NCBI GenBank assembly: GCA_964394795.1
Contig: CAYMYX010000011.1
Span: forward strand, 1-42,712
Length of the DNA: 42,712 nt
Source of the DNA: CAYFUF01 sp964394795
GTDB lineage: Bacteria; Bacillota; Clostridia; Tissierellales; Peptoniphilaceae
Direction of reading: 5' to 3'
Below, in pieces: positions 8,377-16,169 of this stretch. Both the position numbers and the translations under genes were made by a program. Each line of letters starts with the position of its first letter. The first letter of the stretch is position 1. The notes beneath the pieces were generated by a model. That model did no database searches. It was not told where the DNA came from and saw only the letters and a list, made by a program, of their open reading frames with translations.

Positions 8377-9144
8377 ATGTTACAATCGATGTTCCACAGG
8401 GCAAAACGTTCTCGTATCTTGCCCATGTTAGCTCTGGGACTCCTGCTCGTGACCTTGATTCCCCAGGAAGCTTTCGCTCAGACATCGGGAAACGCACCAC
8501 CCCAGTGGCTGAACTTTATTGCTAATCCTTGGGTGAGAACCATCCTTCTCGTTATCGGTTTCGTTGCAGTAGTGGTTGAACTTTTCATCCCGACCTATGG
8601 TGTTGCTACCTTGGTTGCCATAACGAGCCTCACCCTCTTCTTCGTCGGTTCCTATTCTATCGGTGATTCATCTTGGGTAGAGATCATATTCTTTATCGCG
8701 GGTGCGCTCCTACTCTTTATCGAAATCACCATCGAGGGCTTTGGTCCGGTGGGGGTAGCCGGTATCGCCAGTATTGCCATGGGTATCGTTGGCAGTGCTA
8801 ATGACCCGGGACAGGGAGCGCTACAGTTAGCGGCATCTCTAGCTATCGCTGCGGTAATCGGAGCCCTGCTCGTCAAGTCCGGCTACGAATCCAAAGTGCT
8901 CTCCAAGTCAGTATTGCGGTCTGCTTTATCCACCGAAGATGGCTATGTTGCCAATGTCAACCGCACCGATTTGATCGGTCAGGAAGGCGTAGCGCTGACT
9001 AGCCTTCGTCCTACAGGCGAAGTTGATATCGATGGAACCCGCTACAACGTCCAGAGTGAAGGAGAATTTATTCCTAAGTCGTCCAATGTTGTCATTATCC
9101 GCGTCCGTAACGGACAAATATTTGTGAGGAGGAAAAATGCCTAA
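8377..9144 (+). CDS. Short NfeD-family membrane protein
   Basis: ATG 8377 is chosen because AAAGGAG (8362-8368) lies eight bases upstream; an in-frame ATG at 8359 overlaps this site. The 255 residues begin with a basic, hydrophobic signal peptide ending near AFA, then show four or five transmembrane helices (about 45-175) and a soluble OB-fold domain (about 185-250). NfeD proteins pair with flotillin/stomatin partners in membrane microdomains. Bacillus YqeZ is far longer because it has a ClpP-like serine protease domain after the signal peptide; that domain is absent here. The gene overlaps floA, so the two are coupled. The region 8189-8376 before it is AT-rich, with TATGAT at 8251 as a weak promoter candidate. 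Confidence 0.85.
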   Translation: MLQSMFHRAKRSRILPMLALGLLLVTLIPQEAFAQTSGNAPPQWLNFIANPWVRTILLVIGFVAVVVELFIPTYGVATLVAITSLTLFFVGSYSIGDSSWVEIIFFIAGALLLFIEITIEGFGPVGVAGIASIAMGIVGSANDPGQGALQLAASLAIAAVIGALLVKSGYESKVLSKSVLRSALSTEDGYVANVNRTDLIGQEGVALTSLRPTGEVDIDGTRYNVQSEGEFIPKSSNVVIIRVRNGQIFVRRKNA

Positions 9145-10141
9145 CTTTTTCGAAGGTAATATCAGCGTCATCTTTACCATAATTCTCGTCGTCGTTCTAC
9201 TGTCCATCTTCTTCTCCTTCGTACCGGTAGGTCTGTGGATCACCGCCTACTTCTCCGGTGTCAAGGTCAAGATTTCCGATTTGGTTGGTATGCGTCTGCG
9301 CCGTGTCGCACCTGCAAAGATTATCAACCCTTTAATCAAAGCAACAAAAGCAGGCTTGGACCTCAATATTAACGAACTGGAAGCCCACTACTTGGCAGGC
9401 GGTAACATTAACCTTGTCGTTGACGCCCTTATTGCAGCCCAACGTGCCAATATTGATCTTAGTTTCAAGCAAGCAGCAGCTATCGACCTAGCCGGTCGTA
9501 ACGTATTCGAGGCAGTTCAAGTTTCTGTAAATCCAAAGGTAATTGAGACTCCTGAGATCACAGCAGTAGCTAAGAACGGTATCGAAGTTCGTGCAAAAGC
9601 GAAAGTAACCGTCCGTGCCAACATCGAACGTCTAGTCGGTGGTGCGGGTGAAGAGACCATCATTGCCCGTGTTGGTGAAGGTATCGTAACAACGGTAGGT
9701 TCTTCCAATGCCCACGCCGATGTATTAGAAAACCCAGACTCTATCTCCAAAACCGTATTGGATAAAGGTTTAGATTCCGGTACAGCTTTTGAGATTCTTT
9801 CCATCGATATTGCCGATGTTGACGTTGGCCGTAACGTTGGTGCGAAACTTCAAACAGAACAAGCGGAAGCTGACAAGCGCATTTCTCAAGCCAAAGCCGA
9901 GGAGCGCCGTGCCCAAGCTGTTGCTACCGAGCAAGAGATGGTTGCGGAAATCCGCCGTCAACGCGCTAAGGTAGTTGAGGCAGAAGCCCTCGTACCAAAG
10001 GCTTTAGCCGATGCTTTAGAGAATGGTCGCCTAGGCGTAATGGATTACTACAATATGGAAAATGTCATCGCCGATACGAAGATGCGTCAGGCAGTTTCCG
10101 GAGAATCACCAAATACAGATACTAGCGAAGACGCCAACTAA
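9137..10141 (+). CDS. floA: Flotillin-like protein FloA
   Basis: The 334-residue product matches the FloA/YqfA family length. It has an N-terminal hydrophobic anchor (about 8-35), an SPFH/PHB-type domain in the middle and an Ala/Glu/Gln-rich coiled-coil region (about 235-305, with KLQTEQAEADKRISQAKAEE). FloA scaffolds functional membrane microdomains that organise signalling and secretion complexes. Its ATG (9137) lies inside the end of the nfeD gene, with GGAGG upstream. The downstream gene is likely on the same transcript. Confidence 0.95.
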   Translation: MPNFFEGNISVIFTIILVVVLLSIFFSFVPVGLWITAYFSGVKVKISDLVGMRLRRVAPAKIINPLIKATKAGLDLNINELEAHYLAGGNINLVVDALIAAQRANIDLSFKQAAAIDLAGRNVFEAVQVSVNPKVIETPEITAVAKNGIEVRAKAKVTVRANIERLVGGAGEETIIARVGEGIVTTVGSSNAHADVLENPDSISKTVLDKGLDSGTAFEILSIDIADVDVGRNVGAKLQTEQAEADKRISQAKAEERRAQAVATEQEMVAEIRRQRAKVVEAEALVPKALADALENGRLGVMDYYNMENVIADTKMRQAVSGESPNTDTSEDAN

Positions 10142-10181
10142 GCCTTTTCGTTGAGGATCCATCAGGGAAGAAGGAGGCGGC

Positions 10182-11009
10182 ATGGCAAAAAAAGATAATA
10201 ATAGACGCAGTGCCTTTGGCCAACTCGCGGATGCGCTCAACAATCTGGAGAAGGTAATCAACGAAGAGATCCCCCGAGGCACTAATAACAGGAATAGGCC
10301 GGCGCCTAGAAGGAACACGAGGTCAGCGGGTGCACAGATGACCTTCGAAGAGCGTCAGGCTTTACGGAACAGGCAAGCACAAGCCCAAAGAAACCAGAAT
10401 AAGCAAGGCCAACCCCCGTCTTGGCGGGACCAGGCCCCATCGGCGCCGCCGACGGATGGCTACCAACCAAGAGGCCAACAAGAACCCAACCGCAACAGGC
10501 GGGTTCGAGACGACTTTGCGGACAAGAGGACAAGAAGAGCAGCCGATCAGGAATGGCAAGGGAGCATGAACAATCCCCAGGCTGACCAGGCTGCTTGGAA
10601 AACTGTTCAACAGCAGCAGTCCATGGACATGAGGCCCAATACCAGACCAGAGAATGATGGATTGGATGAGGAGAGAAACTCGTATGGCCTAAGTGCCCGG
10701 GAATTTGAGGCAATGAAGAGAAGGGCCGAAGCGAATGGCCGCAGCCTTAGCGCCCAGTTGAGCCGGGAGGAGCAAGCCAGAGACGAGGAACTTTACTATA
10801 AGGAAATCTTCGATGCGGCCAGCGGGAAGGACCTGCAAATCGTAAATGTTCGGTCCGGCGTGGACTCCGAGGCAATCAAGAGCATGAACCAGACGCAAGC
10901 CTTGGTTAAGGAAATCCACAGAGAGGCAACCGGTCCAAATCGAAGGCAGCACGTGGCTAAAGCCATCATCTGGTCAGAGATTTTGAACAAGCCAAAGTCG
11001 AAGCGCTAA
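10182..11009 (+). CDS. Uncharacterised disordered protein of the floA operon
   Basis: I do not recognise this 275-residue protein. Residues 1-25 may form an amphipathic helix. About 28-150 is very rich in Arg, Asn, Gln and Pro and probably disordered, and about 150-275 is predicted helical, ending in a basic tail (AIIWSEILNKPKSKR). No transmembrane segment, signal peptide or catalytic motif is visible. A strong AGGAGG precedes the ATG. It starts 40 bp after floA and ends at a terminator, so it is the last gene of the nfeD-floA unit. It occupies the place where spore-formers carry yqfC and yqfD, but does not resemble them. Being tied to FloA or to RNA binding is only inference. Confidence 0.75.
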   Translation: MAKKDNNRRSAFGQLADALNNLEKVINEEIPRGTNNRNRPAPRRNTRSAGAQMTFEERQALRNRQAQAQRNQNKQGQPPSWRDQAPSAPPTDGYQPRGQQEPNRNRRVRDDFADKRTRRAADQEWQGSMNNPQADQAAWKTVQQQQSMDMRPNTRPENDGLDEERNSYGLSAREFEAMKRRAEANGRSLSAQLSREEQARDEELYYKEIFDAASGKDLQIVNVRSGVDSEAIKSMNQTQALVKEIHREATGPNRRQHVAKAIIWSEILNKPKSKR

Positions 11010-11041
11010 GAAACGAAACTTTGGAAACAAAAAGTAAAAAG

Positions 11042-11075
11042 ATCGACCAAGTCTAGGCAGGCTTGGTCGATTTTT
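11042..11075 (+). terminator. Terminator of the nfeD-floA unit
   Basis: ATCGACCAAG (11042-11051) pairs perfectly with CTTGGTCGAT (11062-11071), followed by a T run. Confidence 0.93.
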
Positions 11076-11105
11076 ATCTCGTCTGGAAAGAAGGGACTAC
11101 CTAGA

Positions 11106-11134
11106 ATGACGGTGGTTCTTGGGTATGTTAGAAT
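11106..11134 (+). promoter_or_regulatory. phoH operon promoter (extended -10)
   Basis: ATGACG (11106-11111), 17-nt spacer, TAGAAT (11129-11134) with the extended -10 TG two bases upstream (TGTTAGAAT). It lies 29 bp before phoH and just after the preceding terminator. Confidence 0.7.
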
Positions 11135-11163
11135 AGAGAAAAGAAAAAAACTAAAGGAGTACT

Positions 11164-12141
11164 ATGACACAAACGACTTGGATAGATCAAAAACGGACCA
11201 GTGACGAAATCGCTGCGATGTTCGGTCAGTTAGACCAAAACATAAAGAAGATTGAAGACGGCCTAAACGTAACCATTCGTTTGGAGGATGGGGCCATGGC
11301 GGTGACCGGCGAAGACTACGACGTTCGCTCGGCTAAGAAAGTCATCGAAGGAATGTCCTCCGTCATCAATCGCCAGTCTTTTATCAGCCCTGCTGAAGTG
11401 CAGTATCTGGTGGAGATGGCCAACAAGGAAACCGACTTGCCCGTCGGAAAGCTGATGAACGAGGTTATCGTCTCGACCGTCTTTGGCAAGCCGATTCGCG
11501 CAAAGACCTTGGGGCAGAAGCGGTATGTAGATGCCATTGCAAAGAACGGCTTTACCTTTGGTATCGGTCCGGCAGGAACCGGAAAGACCTATTTGGCGAT
11601 GGCCATGGCCATCCGTGCCTTCAAAAACAACGAAGTCAACCGGATTATCCTGACTAGACCTGCGGTAGAAGCCGGCGAGAGTCTAGGCTTCTTGCCTGGT
11701 GACTTACAAGAAAAAATCGATCCCTACCTGCGCCCCCTTTACGATGCCATCTATGAGATTCTAGGTGGTGACACTTTCCTTAAGCTGAAGGAGAGAGGGC
11801 AGATTGAGGTTGCCCCCCTTGCCTACATGCGAGGACGGACCTTAGATAATTCCTTTATCGTATTGGACGAGGCCCAAAACACAACCTCCGCTCAGATGAA
11901 GATGTTTTTGACCAGACTGGGCTACGGGTCTAAGGCGGTCATTACTGGAGACGTCACCCAGATCGACTTGCCCGCCGGAAAGAAGTCCGGTTTACAGACG
12001 ATTCAAAAGATTCTTAAAGATATCGATGGGGTTGAGTTCTGCTACTTCAACCGGTCCGACGTCGTCCGCCACCCACTGGTTCAACAGGTCATCGATGCCT
12101 TTGAAAAGTATGAAAAGAAAAATACGCCGAAAGAAAAATAA
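11164..12141 (+). CDS. phoH: PhoH-like ATPase
   Basis: The 325-residue protein has a short N-terminal KH-like region and a P-loop ATPase core, with Walker A GPAGTGKT at 135-142 and a Walker B-type SFIVLDEAQNTT segment. PhoH proteins are cytosolic ATPases, probably RNA helicase-like. Their consistent linkage with ybeY suggests a role in rRNA or RNA metabolism. The ATG follows AAAGGAG (11153-11159). It opens the transcript phoH-ybeY/dgkA-era-recO-glyQ-glyS. The PgpH-type HD hydrolase gene found next to phoH in Bacillus is absent. Confidence 0.95.
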   Translation: MTQTTWIDQKRTSDEIAAMFGQLDQNIKKIEDGLNVTIRLEDGAMAVTGEDYDVRSAKKVIEGMSSVINRQSFISPAEVQYLVEMANKETDLPVGKLMNEVIVSTVFGKPIRAKTLGQKRYVDAIAKNGFTFGIGPAGTGKTYLAMAMAIRAFKNNEVNRIILTRPAVEAGESLGFLPGDLQEKIDPYLRPLYDAIYEILGGDTFLKLKERGQIEVAPLAYMRGRTLDNSFIVLDEAQNTTSAQMKMFLTRLGYGSKAVITGDVTQIDLPAGKKSGLQTIQKILKDIDGVEFCYFNRSDVVRHPLVQQVIDAFEKYEKKNTPKEK

Positions 12142-12156
12142 CCGCTGAGGTAGACC

Positions 12157-13494
12157 ATGATCAACTTAGCTATAGACAATAGAGACAGGGAAGACGCCCT
12201 AGAAGACGAGCTGCTGGAAGAACTCCAGCAGGCTCTTTCTTATGCCGCAAAAGAGGAAGGACTTGAGGGTGACTATGACGTCTCCCTCTCTTTGGTTACG
12301 GCACAAGAAATCCAGCAATTGAATCGGGACTATCGGGGTGTCGATGCGGTCACCGACGTCCTCAGCTTTCCCTTAGATGAAGAGGAGAGTGAGCTTTTCG
12401 AGGATATTGATCTACCTATCCCATTGGGGGACATCGTCATTTGCATGGATAGAGTCCGCGAACAAGCCAAGGAATTGGGCCACAGCGACCGGAGGGAGAT
12501 TCTCTACCTCAGCATTCACTCCTTCCTCCACTTACTTGGTTACGACCACATGGAGGAGGACCAAAAGCAGGAGATGCGGTATCGGGAGAAAGAGTTAATG
12601 AAAGGGATTGGAGTCTTTAAATCCGAGGAAAAGATCGAGACTCGAGAGGGTGGTGGGGGCGACGGTAGTAGCCCCGAAACGGAGCCGTCCAGAGATCAAA
12701 AGTGGCAAGAAACCTTAGAGAAGGACTGGACCCTGAAAGAGTATTTTTCTGAAACCGAGGGGAACAAGCGGATCAAGAAAAACCTCCGCCTGAATGAGAG
12801 TTTTAATCACGCGATTGACGGTGTCCTTAGCACAGCCAAGTTTGAGCGAAACATGCGGATTGACTTGCTAGCGGCAGTAGTTGTCTTGATTGCCAGCCTC
12901 TTTTTCAATATGTCCAAAACGGAATTTGCCCTCCTATCCATTTCCATCATCATGGTGCTGGCGGCGGAGACCTTCAACACCGCCATTGAGAATTTCTGTG
13001 ATGCCTTGGTGGGAGAAAACTACCATCCTAAGGTGAAGTTAGCCAAGGATGCGGCTGCGGGAGCGGTTCTACTCACGGCGGTAAATGCCATCATCGTGGG
13101 CTACCTGATCTTCTTTGACAAGATTGCCCGTCTCAGCGATTCGGTCTACATCCGCATACGGAATAAGCCGTCCCATATCGCCTTTATCGTAATTGCCCTG
13201 GTACTTATAGCGGTCGTCATCCTAAAAGTTATGGTTTATCGCGGGCACGGTAGTCCGCTGCGAGGAGGGTCAGTTTCGGGACACGCTGCCTTGGCCTTCT
13301 GCTTGGCGACGCTCGCCACCTTCCTGATTCACTCTACGGCGATTGCCCTTATCAGTTACGCCTTGGCCGTCCTCGTTGCCCAATCCAGATACGAAGGGAA
13401 GATCCATACCGTCGGGGAGATTATCCTCGGGGCCATCCTGGGTATTGTGATTACCGCCGGTGTTTTCCTTATTTTGAACGCCTTCCACTTATAA
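12157..13494 (+). CDS. ybeY: Three-domain fusion: YbeY endoribonuclease, DgkA-type lipid kinase, PAP2-like phosphatase
   Basis: One uninterrupted 445-codon frame holds three domains. Residues 1-155 are YbeY, with the zinc-binding HSFLHLLGYDH (H121, H125, H131); YbeY acts in 16S rRNA 3' maturation and ribosome quality control. Residues 155-210 are a Gly-rich, charged linker. Residues 210-325 are a DgkA-type integral membrane kinase with ETFNTAIENFCD (E271, N274, E278, D282); Gram-positive members phosphorylate undecaprenol. Residues 335-445 resemble PAP2 phosphatases, with SVSGH (372-376) and SR...H (S410, R411, H417). The fusion would tether an RNase to the membrane and join opposite lipid kinase and phosphatase activities. 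In Bacillus ybeY and dgkA are separate neighbouring genes, so the fusion fits the synteny. Domain calls are firm for YbeY and DgkA and fair for PAP2. Confidence 0.9.
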   Translation: MINLAIDNRDREDALEDELLEELQQALSYAAKEEGLEGDYDVSLSLVTAQEIQQLNRDYRGVDAVTDVLSFPLDEEESELFEDIDLPIPLGDIVICMDRVREQAKELGHSDRREILYLSIHSFLHLLGYDHMEEDQKQEMRYREKELMKGIGVFKSEEKIETREGGGGDGSSPETEPSRDQKWQETLEKDWTLKEYFSETEGNKRIKKNLRLNESFNHAIDGVLSTAKFERNMRIDLLAAVVVLIASLFFNMSKTEFALLSISIIMVLAAETFNTAIENFCDALVGENYHPKVKLAKDAAAGAVLLTAVNAIIVGYLIFFDKIARLSDSVYIRIRNKPSHIAFIVIALVLIAVVILKVMVYRGHGSPLRGGSVSGHAALAFCLATLATFLIHSTAIALISYALAVLVAQSRYEGKIHTVGEIILGAILGIVITAGVFLILNAFHL

Positions 13495-13509
13495 AAAGAA
13501 AGAGAACTT

Positions 13510-14475
13510 ATGACATTTCATTCCGGATATTGTAGCGTCATTGGCCGGCCTAACGTAGGGAAATCCACCCTACTCAACGAATTGATCGGAGAAAAGATCT
13601 CCATCATCTCCAACAAGCCCCAAACGACAAGAAACACCATCCAACTGATTTATACCGATGACCGCATGCAAGTGGTCTTCTTAGATACGCCTGGCGTCCA
13701 GATTCCCAAAAACGAATTAGGGGAGGCCATGCTCAAAGTATCCAAAGACGCCCTCGACGGCGTGGATATCTGCCTCTTTGTCACGGATACCAGCAAAACC
13801 ATGGGACCCTTGGACCACAAGATTCTTGACGAATTGAAGAAGCTTAAGGAAACCCCCATCATCCTCATCTTGAATAAAGTTGATAGTCTCTATGACGCTT
13901 TGCCTGAAGACGAAGAGGCGGGCCCCAGCGAGTCTTACCGTCCTAAACTAAGGGAGGGACAGACCGCTGAAGATTATTTGAACAAGCTCATTGAAGCCTA
14001 TGAGGGATTAGGCATCTTCCATTCCATCATTCCTCTGTCCGCGAAGAAAGGGCAGAACATCGACCAGCTCAAGGAAGCAATATATAATCTCTTGCCCGAA
14101 GGGCCTATGTATTTCCCAGATGACATGATCACCGACCGGTCAGAACGGTTCGTCGTATCCGAAATCATTCGGGAGAAGTGCCTCAACAATATGTCCGACG
14201 AGATCCCCCATGGAATTTATGTTGCTGTTGATGCCATGAAGATGCGAGAAAACGGCAAGATGATGGATGTGCAGGCAACCATCTTTGTCGAGAAGGAGTC
14301 CCATAAGGGGATGGTCATTGGTAAAGGTGGGAAAATGCTGGGCCTTATCGGCAAGCAAGCCCGCCTCGAGATTGAGCGATTTATGGATACAAGGATAAAC
14401 CTCAAACTTTGGGTAAAGGTCGAGAAGAATTGGCGGAAGCAAAAGAAGAAGGTCAAGCGGTTCGGTTACGAATAA
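13510..14475 (+). CDS. era: GTPase Era
   Basis: The 321-residue protein has the G1 motif GRPNVGKS at 12-19, DTPG (G3) and NKVD (G4) in the GTPase domain, and a C-terminal type II KH domain around VIGKGGKMLGLIGKQARLEI. Era binds the 3' end of 16S rRNA and is needed for 30S assembly. It sits directly after the YbeY fusion, which acts on the same rRNA end. It is slightly longer than usual because of an acidic insertion (about 135-160, DALPEDEEAGPSESYRPKLR) in the GTPase domain. A weak GAAAGAGAA precedes the ATG, so coupling to the upstream gene is likely. Confidence 0.97.
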   Translation: MTFHSGYCSVIGRPNVGKSTLLNELIGEKISIISNKPQTTRNTIQLIYTDDRMQVVFLDTPGVQIPKNELGEAMLKVSKDALDGVDICLFVTDTSKTMGPLDHKILDELKKLKETPIILILNKVDSLYDALPEDEEAGPSESYRPKLREGQTAEDYLNKLIEAYEGLGIFHSIIPLSAKKGQNIDQLKEAIYNLLPEGPMYFPDDMITDRSERFVVSEIIREKCLNNMSDEIPHGIYVAVDAMKMRENGKMMDVQATIFVEKESHKGMVIGKGGKMLGLIGKQARLEIERFMDTRINLKLWVKVEKNWRKQKKKVKRFGYE

Positions 14476-14495
14476 GACGTGAATAGAGGATTGCC

Positions 14496-15242
14496 GTGGC
14501 AGCAGAGACAAAGAATGTGAAGGGGATTGTCCTAAAAACTTATGACTACGGCGATTCTTCGAGAATCGTCGATGTCTTTACCCTGGAGTTGGGTAGGTTA
14601 TCTTTTATGGCCAAGGGAGCGAGGCGGAACAAGAGTAAGTACTTGAACCTGACCCAAAGTTTCGTCGAGGCCTCCTTTAACCTCATCCCTGGGAAGTCCA
14701 TGTGGTACATCAAGGACGGGCTGATCAAGGATGCTCATTTGGGTCTACGAAAGACTTTAGCCCACCTGACCTGTGCCAGCTATGCCGGGGAATTGATCTC
14801 CAGCGTCCTTATTGTGGATAGGGAAGAGGACCTCTTCTATCTTTTGCAATCAGTGTTGGCTGCCCTGGAGGCAGCGGATCAGGACCGCTTAGCTCAGGTC
14901 ATGGCTGGGTTTACCTTGAAGGCAGCAAGCTTTCTTGGCTTCAGGCCCACCTTGTCCAGGTGCGCGGAATGCGGGGAGCCTTTTACCCACTGCTTCTTTG
15001 ATACGGAAGCGGGTGGGATGGTCTGCGATCACCACCACAAGGGCGGGACGGTGACGCTGAGTGTGAAGGATTACGAGCAGATGGCCCGCTTTATTCGTTT
15101 ACCGCTAGCCGAGATTGTCGCCATCGACGAAGATGTGGACTGGCAGCGCTTAAATCGGATTTGTACGAATTACTTTTTGTATCACACGGGATCCAAGCCA
15201 CCGAAATCAACGGCAATGATACAAGAGCTAAAGATTTTATGA
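14496..15242 (+). CDS. recO: DNA repair protein RecO
   Basis: GTG at 14496 is the start; AGAGGA (14485-14490) is correctly spaced and the product begins with the RecO OB-fold (VKGIVLKTYDYGDSSRIVDVF). The 248 residues include a zinc site formed by C156, C159, C166 and C177. RecO works with RecR to load RecA on SSB-coated DNA and anneals strands. Its position between era and glyQ is the standard Bacillota order. Confidence 0.94.
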   Translation: MAAETKNVKGIVLKTYDYGDSSRIVDVFTLELGRLSFMAKGARRNKSKYLNLTQSFVEASFNLIPGKSMWYIKDGLIKDAHLGLRKTLAHLTCASYAGELISSVLIVDREEDLFYLLQSVLAALEAADQDRLAQVMAGFTLKAASFLGFRPTLSRCAECGEPFTHCFFDTEAGGMVCDHHHKGGTVTLSVKDYEQMARFIRLPLAEIVAIDEDVDWQRLNRICTNYFLYHTGSKPPKSTAMIQELKIL

Positions 15243-15275
15243 TAAAATCAGCGGTGGAAATAGTTTGGAGGGATT

Positions 15276-16169
15276 ATGTACTTTCAAGACATGATTTTAA
15301 AATTAAAAGAATATTGGGCAAGCCAGGGATGCACCATTCTCGAACCTTATGATGTGGAAGTCGGTGCGGGAACGATGAATCCCAATACCTTTTTGCGTGC
15401 CTTAGGCCCAGAACCTTGGAGGGTCGTCTATGTCGAGCCTTCCAGGAGACCTGCTGACGGCCGCTATGGCGAGAACCCCAATCGGTTATATCAGCATCAC
15501 CAGTTACAGATTATCCTAAAGCCCAGTCCGGCAGATATTCAAGATATTTACTTAAAGAGTCTCGAGATTATTGGCATCGACCCCTTGGTTCACGACATTC
15601 GCTTTGTCGAGGACAACTGGGAAGCTCCAACTCTAGGTGCTTGGGGAGTCGGTTGGGAAGTGTGGTTGGATGGCATGGAGATCACCCAATTTACCTACTT
15701 CCAGCAGGTAGGCGGTATCAGCTTAACGCCGGAGTCCGGTGAAATCACCATGGGCTTAGAGCGGATTGCCATGTACATTCAAAACGTGGACAACGTCTAT
15801 GATTTGAAGTGGAACGAGCATGTCACCTATGGTGACATCTTCCAGCAACAAGAATATGAGAATTCCAAGTACTCTTTTGAGACGGCGGACGTCGACTTTT
15901 TGAAAGAGGCTTTTAACGATTATGAGAAGGAAGCCCAAAGGCAAATTCAAGAGAATTTGGTCTTCCCGGCGTATGACTACGTCCTCAAGTGCTCCCATAC
16001 CTTTAATGTACTTGATGCCCGGGGTGCTATCGCCGTATCCGAGCGGAATCATTACATTCAGCGGGTTAGGGATATGGCCCGATTAGTTTCGGAGATCCAC
16101 CTATCGAAGAGAGAGGAAGCCGGATTCCCCTTGCTAGAAAAAGTTCAGGAAGAGGATCAGCATGAATAA
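15276..16169 (+). CDS. glyQ: Glycine-tRNA ligase alpha subunit
   Basis: The 297-residue class II aminoacyl-tRNA synthetase alpha subunit begins with the characteristic MILKLKEYWASQGCTILEPY. It contains the motif 2/3 segments of the catalytic fold (for example MNPNTFLRALGPEPWRVVYV and GLERIAMYIQ). With GlyS it forms the alpha2beta2 enzyme charging tRNA-Gly. TTTGGAGG precedes the ATG. It overlaps glyS by eight bases. Confidence 0.98.
   Translation: MYFQDMILKLKEYWASQGCTILEPYDVEVGAGTMNPNTFLRALGPEPWRVVYVEPSRRPADGRYGENPNRLYQHHQLQIILKPSPADIQDIYLKSLEIIGIDPLVHDIRFVEDNWEAPTLGAWGVGWEVWLDGMEITQFTYFQQVGGISLTPESGEITMGLERIAMYIQNVDNVYDLKWNEHVTYGDIFQQQEYENSKYSFETADVDFLKEAFNDYEKEAQRQIQENLVFPAYDYVLKCSHTFNVLDARGAIAVSERNHYIQRVRDMARLVSEIHLSKREEAGFPLLEKVQEEDQHE

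Noticed and set aside
12600..12780. YbeY-DgkA junction as a sequencing error
   Set aside because: The linker is a plausible Gly-rich, charged sequence, the frame is continuous, and no alternative start with a good ribosome site precedes the DgkA part.
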